NCBI GenBank assembly: GCA_964446595.1
Contig: CAYUPY010000012.1
Span: 1 to 25,862 of the forward strand
DNA from: CAYUPY01 sp964446595
Lineage (GTDB): Bacteria; Patescibacteriota; Dojkabacteria; J137; JAEUSD01
Length of the DNA stretch: 25,862 nucleotides
Reading direction: 5' to 3'
This document shows positions 22,901-25,862 of this stretch, piece after piece (positions within the stretch are counted from its first letter, which is position 1; each line of letters opens with the position of its first letter). The translations under genes were made by a program, and so were the position numbers. The notes beneath the pieces are model-generated. The model was not told the DNA's origin and made no database searches. It saw only the letters and a program-made list of their open reading frames with translations.

Positions 22901-23408
22901 ATCTTCCAGGAAAAGTCTCTTTAAAAAACTGCAACCAGTCTTCTGCTTCCTGCAAGCGCCCCAGGTTAATGTTACGCGCTATTGGGCTGGCCAAACAGGC
23001 TGAAGTGACAATCAGTCCTTCAGAGTATTTTTTCAAAAGTTCGCGATCGACGCGTGGATTGTAATAATATCCCTCTTTTTGGGCTAATGAAACTAGCTTT
23101 ACCAAATTCTGCCAGCCGGTTTTGTTCATCGCCAAAATCAACAAGTGATAGTACTTAATTCCGTCCACTTCTTTGCGCACTCTCCTATCACCCGGGGCAA
23201 CATAAACCTCGCAACCGAGAATTGGCTTTAAATTGAACTCTTTAGACAGTGTCCAAAATTCCTGAAAACCATTCATCACCCCGTGGTCAGTCATCGCTAC
23301 CGCTTCCATGCCATCTCCACTGACCTTTTCCATCAGCTTCGGAATGCTATTTACCCCATCCAGCAAAGAGTATTGTGTATGGACGTGAAGGTGTGTGAAG
23401 TCCGCCAT
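19964..23408 (-). CDS. dnaE: DNA polymerase III subunit alpha (interrupted by assembly gap)
   Basis: About 1,150 residues, the normal DnaE size. It starts MADFTHLHVHTQYSLLDG, an N-terminal PHP domain in which the metal-binding positions look intact: HLHVH (6-10), TDHG (40-43), GCEVY (E67), H88, SACLAS and TTDAHF. That suggests a working PHP 3'-5' proofreading nuclease, unlike E. coli. The palm has RGSVTGS (378-384) and the catalytic PDIDMDIQD (416-424). After the gap come RKITGLARNLSIHAAG, fingers, a tandem HhH region, a clamp-binding motif QVGMF (like QADMF of E. coli) and a C-terminal OB fold. The 10-N gap (21867-21876) shifts the apparent frame. In-frame joining needs a missing length divisible by three, so the break is an assembly artefact, not a frameshift. 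It is the replicative polymerase. Confidence 0.96.
21867..21876. other. Assembly gap (10 N) within dnaE
   Basis: Ten Ns. The flanking codons (DPELV before, RKITGLARN after) are both DnaE but in frames that disagree by one with exactly ten bases, so the true length is a multiple of three and the N count is a placeholder. Confidence 0.98.
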
Positions 23409-23417
23409 TCTGGAGGT

Positions 23418-23426
23418 AGTATAGCA
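23418..23426 (-). promoter_or_regulatory. Extended -10 promoter of dnaE, near-leaderless
   Basis: Minus strand TGCTATACT (23418-23426) is 9 nt before the ATG at 23408, leaving a leader of 2-3 nt. TTCAAA lies 16 nt upstream as a weak -35. The intervening ACCTCC is the complement of a Shine-Dalgarno, not one itself. Confidence 0.5.
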
Positions 23427-23586
23427 GGGAACAGAAGCTTTTGAAGTAAAGGAAACTCCGCAGAAAAATGACCTCTACTTGGCAAAAAGAAGGGCTGAAA
23501 GCCTCGGAATTGAAGCCACGCAAATAGTTGGACTGGAAAAAAACGCCAGCTCTAGTTATTATGTCTGGGCTGGGCAGTTGGGTTGA
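23425..23586 (+). pseudogene. Possible 53-codon coding remnant upstream of the 191-aa gene
   Basis: A plus-strand frame is open from after TAG (23422-23424) to TGA (23584-23586) in the 202-nt gap between dnaE and the next gene. The translation looks protein-like, with KNDLYLAKRRAESLGIEATQ and SSSYYVWAGQLG, and even use of codons. It has no ATG in frame. It might be the 3' remnant of a deleted gene or chance. I cannot name a family. The rest of the gap holds only the two divergent promoters. Confidence 0.25.
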
Positions 23587-23594
23587 TAGAGTTA

Positions 23595-23603
23595 TGCTAT
23601 AGT
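23595..23603 (+). promoter_or_regulatory. Extended -10 promoter of the 191-aa/MFS unit, predicted leaderless
   Basis: TGCTATAGT (23595-23603) ends 7 nt before the ATG at 23611. The -35 region (CAGTTG at 23575-23580) is weak. Same TGCTAWARW-type sequence as at several other genes in the window. Confidence 0.5.
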
Positions 23604-23610
23604 CGCTACC

Positions 23611-24186
23611 ATGGAAACTGCAAAAAACTTACATCTAGGATCTATAGCGAAGCTGGAAATCAGAGACTATTCTTTCCTGCTAGAAGGTGAATGGTTTCGA
23701 AAAGCACTAAGGAGAATAAAGGCCGAAGCTGTCAGAGAAGATGGCATCTTACCTGAAAAAATAGGTCTGGAATTTTTAGCCGTTGCCGCAACATATGCAT
23801 TGTCTGGAATGGAGGGTGTAGGTCCTAATTCTGCAGCAAGAATACACGATTATTATGCTCGACAACTACAGTCGCAATTTAGCGTTGATGAACCAACACT
23901 TAAATTGATGCAGGAGGAAAGCTTATTTGCTTTATTTGAGTATCGAACCTCAAATGCAGATGCAAGAGCTAGGTTGGCGGTAGTCGCCGCTCTTTGGGCT
24001 CAAGGTATTGAGACAGTTCACCAATTAACAAAAGAAATGACGGATGAAGCTATAGAGTTTATTGAGAATCAAATATGTGCCTTTTCTGTAGCGAATAATC
24101 TGTATTACAATATTGAAAACTCTCGAATGATGGACACCTATCTATACCTTAGGAGGCAGATTACAGTAAATCAATGGGAAAGCTAA
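23611..24186 (+). CDS. Hypothetical protein, 191 aa, upstream of the MFS transporter
   Basis: I do not recognise a family. The protein is soluble and predicted helical throughout. Landmarks are EGEWFRKALRRIKAEAVRED, a small-residue-rich stretch AVAATYALSGMEGVGPNSAARI (about 70-91), and MDTYLYLRRQI near the end. It has one cysteine and no signal peptide or catalytic motif that I can identify. Its last codons overlap the start of the transporter gene by 13 nt, so the two are probably co-translated. This suggests a functional link (a regulator or cytoplasmic partner), but that is inference only. Confidence 0.65.
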   Translation: METAKNLHLGSIAKLEIRDYSFLLEGEWFRKALRRIKAEAVREDGILPEKIGLEFLAVAATYALSGMEGVGPNSAARIHDYYARQLQSQFSVDEPTLKLMQEESLFALFEYRTSNADARARLAVVAALWAQGIETVHQLTKEMTDEAIEFIENQICAFSVANNLYYNIENSRMMDTYLYLRRQITVNQWES

Positions 24187-25369
24187 GTCACCTAAAAAAA
24201 CTATTACAACTCCCTGCTTGGGATGTGAACAATATTCGCATTTTTTATCTACTGACATTTGTGCATAATTGTTGGTGGATAGCGGGCAACTGGATTTTCT
24301 ATTGGACGAGGTATATGACCTATGGAACTTTGGGCTGGATAGATGCGGCTGCGTTTGCCTTTGGTGTACTGATGGAAATCCCGACTGGTGCTGTGGCTGA
24401 TATGTTGGGTAAAAGGCGAACGCTGATTTGGGCGATGATTATTGCCACGATAGGAATATTCTTGCTAACTCATACCCAAGATCAGTGGGGTATGTTTGTA
24501 GGTTTTATGATTGCCCAGCTTGGTTGGGCGTTGTATTCAGGTTCTGCCGAAGCGTTGGCGTACGACACTTTGATTGATGAGGGCCGTGAAGAGGAATTCG
24601 AGGGAGTTATTTCTGCATCCGCTGCGTCTGCAATCTTGATATCTGTGGTAACAATTTTTATTGGTGGCTTTATGTATGCTGCTTACTATCAATTGCCGCA
24701 TATAGCTTGGTGGGTTACTTTTGCAGTTGGGATTGTAATTTCTGTATTTGCCACAGAACCAAAAACTGACACAGAAAAATTCAGCTGGTCAGGATATGTG
24801 AAGCAATTATCACAAGGTTTCAGGCAGCTGTTTTCGGCTAACTTGCGCCGCTACTTTGTTTTTATCATTGGATTGTACGGCGCATTCGTAATCTACGACT
24901 GGGGTTTGGTCAAGCCTGCCCTCGCGACATACTTTGGCTACAATGCGGACGCACAGGCGTTTCTATTTGGGATTTTTGGGTTGCTAGGTGCCGCGATAGT
25001 CTACAACCTGAAATTCTTCCGTCGCCTTCTTGGCGATGTAAGAGGGTTATATATTCTTAGTTTTGTGGTGGGGTTAGCTTATGCNNNNNNNNNNCCGGGA
25101 TTGATTTCTTGGGGCGTTTGAGCTACCCGTGGCTCTCCGTGATTATTAATAAAGAAGTTCCTTCCAAATATCGAGCTACTACCCTATCCACTAGCGCACT
25201 ATTAGGTCGTGTGCCTTATGTATTTGTGGCAATAGCAGCTGGTGAGGCCGCGGAAGCAGGGTTGTTGGGCGTGTTTGCGCTGGCTGTTGGGTCAGTGTTG
25301 ATACTGGCGACTGTTATAAACTTTTTCTACTTTAGAGTATTTCACAGAGAGAAAAGCGCTAGTTTGTAA
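24174..25369 (+). CDS. Major facilitator superfamily transporter (interrupted by assembly gap)
   Basis: About 400 residues of hydrophobic sequence with an estimated 12 spans, the MFS norm. The loop between spans 2 and 3 has GAVADMLGKRRT, the MFS motif A (G-x3-D-x2-G-[KR]-R). The second half restarts after the 10-N gap with GIDFLGRLSYPWLSVIINKEVP and KYRATTLSTSALLGR, similar to sugar/drug MFS proteins where 'iN..ip...RAT.LS' is common. The frame differs across the gap, as expected from an arbitrary N count. In-frame joining needs a missing length of 2 modulo 3. Substrate cannot be told from sequence. It is in the inner membrane and is probably translated with the preceding hypothetical. Confidence 0.88.
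25085..25094. other. Assembly gap (10 N) within the MFS gene
   Basis: Ten Ns within the transporter. Both flanks encode transporter-like sequence, in frames that disagree by one when ten bases are counted. Confidence 0.98.
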
Positions 25370-25385
25370 AATTAAAAAAAAACAA

Positions 25386-25850
25386 CTACAGTTCGAAATT
25401 AATTATTGCACCTTCATGGTATGGCAGAACTTTCAGCCCCGCCGCTTTAGCTGCTTCAATGTTGCCCAGGTTATCGTCCACAAACAGAATCGTGTCGGGG
25501 TCTGCTTGGAGGTCGGCTAGAATTTGACGGTAGGTTTCGGGATCGTCTTTCTCTGCTCCGCCAAGGTTGGCTTCTGTATAGACTTTTTCAAATATTTTCA
25601 TTTTTTCAGACAAGGCAGGGTCTTCTTGAACTGTGCCAGTAGTGAGCACATAGAGTTTGATGCCCTGTTCAGCAAGTGTCTTATATTGTTGGAAGAGTTC
25701 TTCGTTCCAGCGGAAATGAGCAAAGAAATCGAAGTCTTCCGTATCTCTTACTTCCCGGTAACGAGCATTAATTGAGCCGTCACGGTCGGGATCTGCATGA
25801 AAAAGTAATGTGCGAGAAAAGTCGGAGATGATTGTGGTAATTTTTGCCAT
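25386..25850 (-). CDS. HAD-superfamily hydrolase-like protein with altered motif I
   Basis: This 154-residue protein has a HAD layout. Motif I is ISDFSRTLL (nucleophile D10), motif II is LTTGT (T70), a lysine in GGAEKDDPETY (K101) serves as motif III, and motif IV is ILFVDDNLGNIEAAKAAGL (D125, D126). The domain between them (about 25-60) is a small helical cap. In motif I the +2 residue is Ser (D-F-S-R-T) rather than the usual Asp, which acts as the acid/base in most HAD phosphatases. The protein may therefore be a slow phosphatase, a different HAD enzyme or a binding protein. It is convergent with the MFS gene, 16 nt away across an A-rich spacer with no hairpin. Confidence 0.8.
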   Translation of the reverse strand: MAKITTIISDFSRTLLFHADPDRDGSINARYREVRDTEDFDFFAHFRWNEELFQQYKTLAEQGIKLYVLTTGTVQEDPALSEKMKIFEKVYTEANLGGAEKDDPETYRQILADLQADPDTILFVDDNLGNIEAAKAAGLKVLPYHEGAIINFEL

Positions 25851-25862
25851 GAATTATGATAG

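Noticed and set aside
1..25862. Alternative genetic code (UGA as Gly), as in some CPR lineages
   Set aside because: The GT4 gene ends at TGA exactly where the family should end, and no in-frame TGA is needed to complete any conserved protein here.
1..25862. CRISPR arrays, tRNA genes, insertion sequences
   Set aside because: I scanned for regularly spaced repeats, cloverleaf-like GGTTCRA segments and transposase motifs and saw none.

Overview
The window looks like a scaffold from a small-genome bacterium assembled from a metagenome, most plausibly a Patescibacteria/CPR-type organism. The basis is circumstantial. There are two 10-N scaffold gaps. Genes are tightly packed or overlapping, several exported proteins have a membrane anchor plus coiled coil, Shine-Dalgarno sites are almost absent, and many lineage-specific hypotheticals occur. 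TGA is used as a stop codon (for example at the end of the glycosyltransferase), so the UGA-glycine code of Gracilibacteria/SR1 is excluded. No rRNA or tRNA gene, CRISPR array, insertion sequence or phage gene is visible.

Layout. 1-817: a partial ECF sigma factor with a hydrophobic C-terminal extension (minus strand, cut by the window edge). 892-5078: an alpha-glucan/glucose module on the minus strand with ROK kinase, GH15 glucoamylase-like hydrolase and GT4 glycosyltransferase. 5122-12283: the four 'ligase-associated' DNA-repair genes (SNM1-like exonuclease, ATP-dependent DNA ligase, Lhr-type DEXH helicase, PdeM-type phosphoesterase), all on the minus strand. Two unknown plus-strand genes (5830-7147) sit between helicase and phosphoesterase. 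12297-14850: a type IV pilin-like protein carrying a C-terminal CBM2 carbohydrate-binding domain, a hypothetical protein, and two tandem DsbB/BdbC-type disulfide oxidoreductases. 14825-17791: pth, rpmA, rplU and rpsT, interleaved with two membrane proteins. 17850-19917: an anchored coiled-coil/Ig-like protein and a 466-residue hypothetical. 19964-23408: DNA polymerase III alpha (dnaE), interrupted by an N gap. 23611-25369: a hypothetical and an MFS transporter (also gapped). 25386-25850: a HAD-like protein.

Three themes stand out. (1) The CBM2-pilin, the two DsbB-like enzymes and two other anchored proteins form a plausible cell-surface set. All predicted extracytoplasmic cysteines in these three surface proteins are even in number, fitting oxidative folding. 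(2) At least ten genes have a recognisable -10 box only 5-9 nt before the start codon, with no Shine-Dalgarno, so leaderless mRNAs are predicted to be common. (3) Perfect short-loop GC-rich inverted repeats lie inside coding sequence (helicase, pth) without changing protein length.

All promoter calls are by eye. Family assignments rest on motifs recalled from known families, not on database searches.
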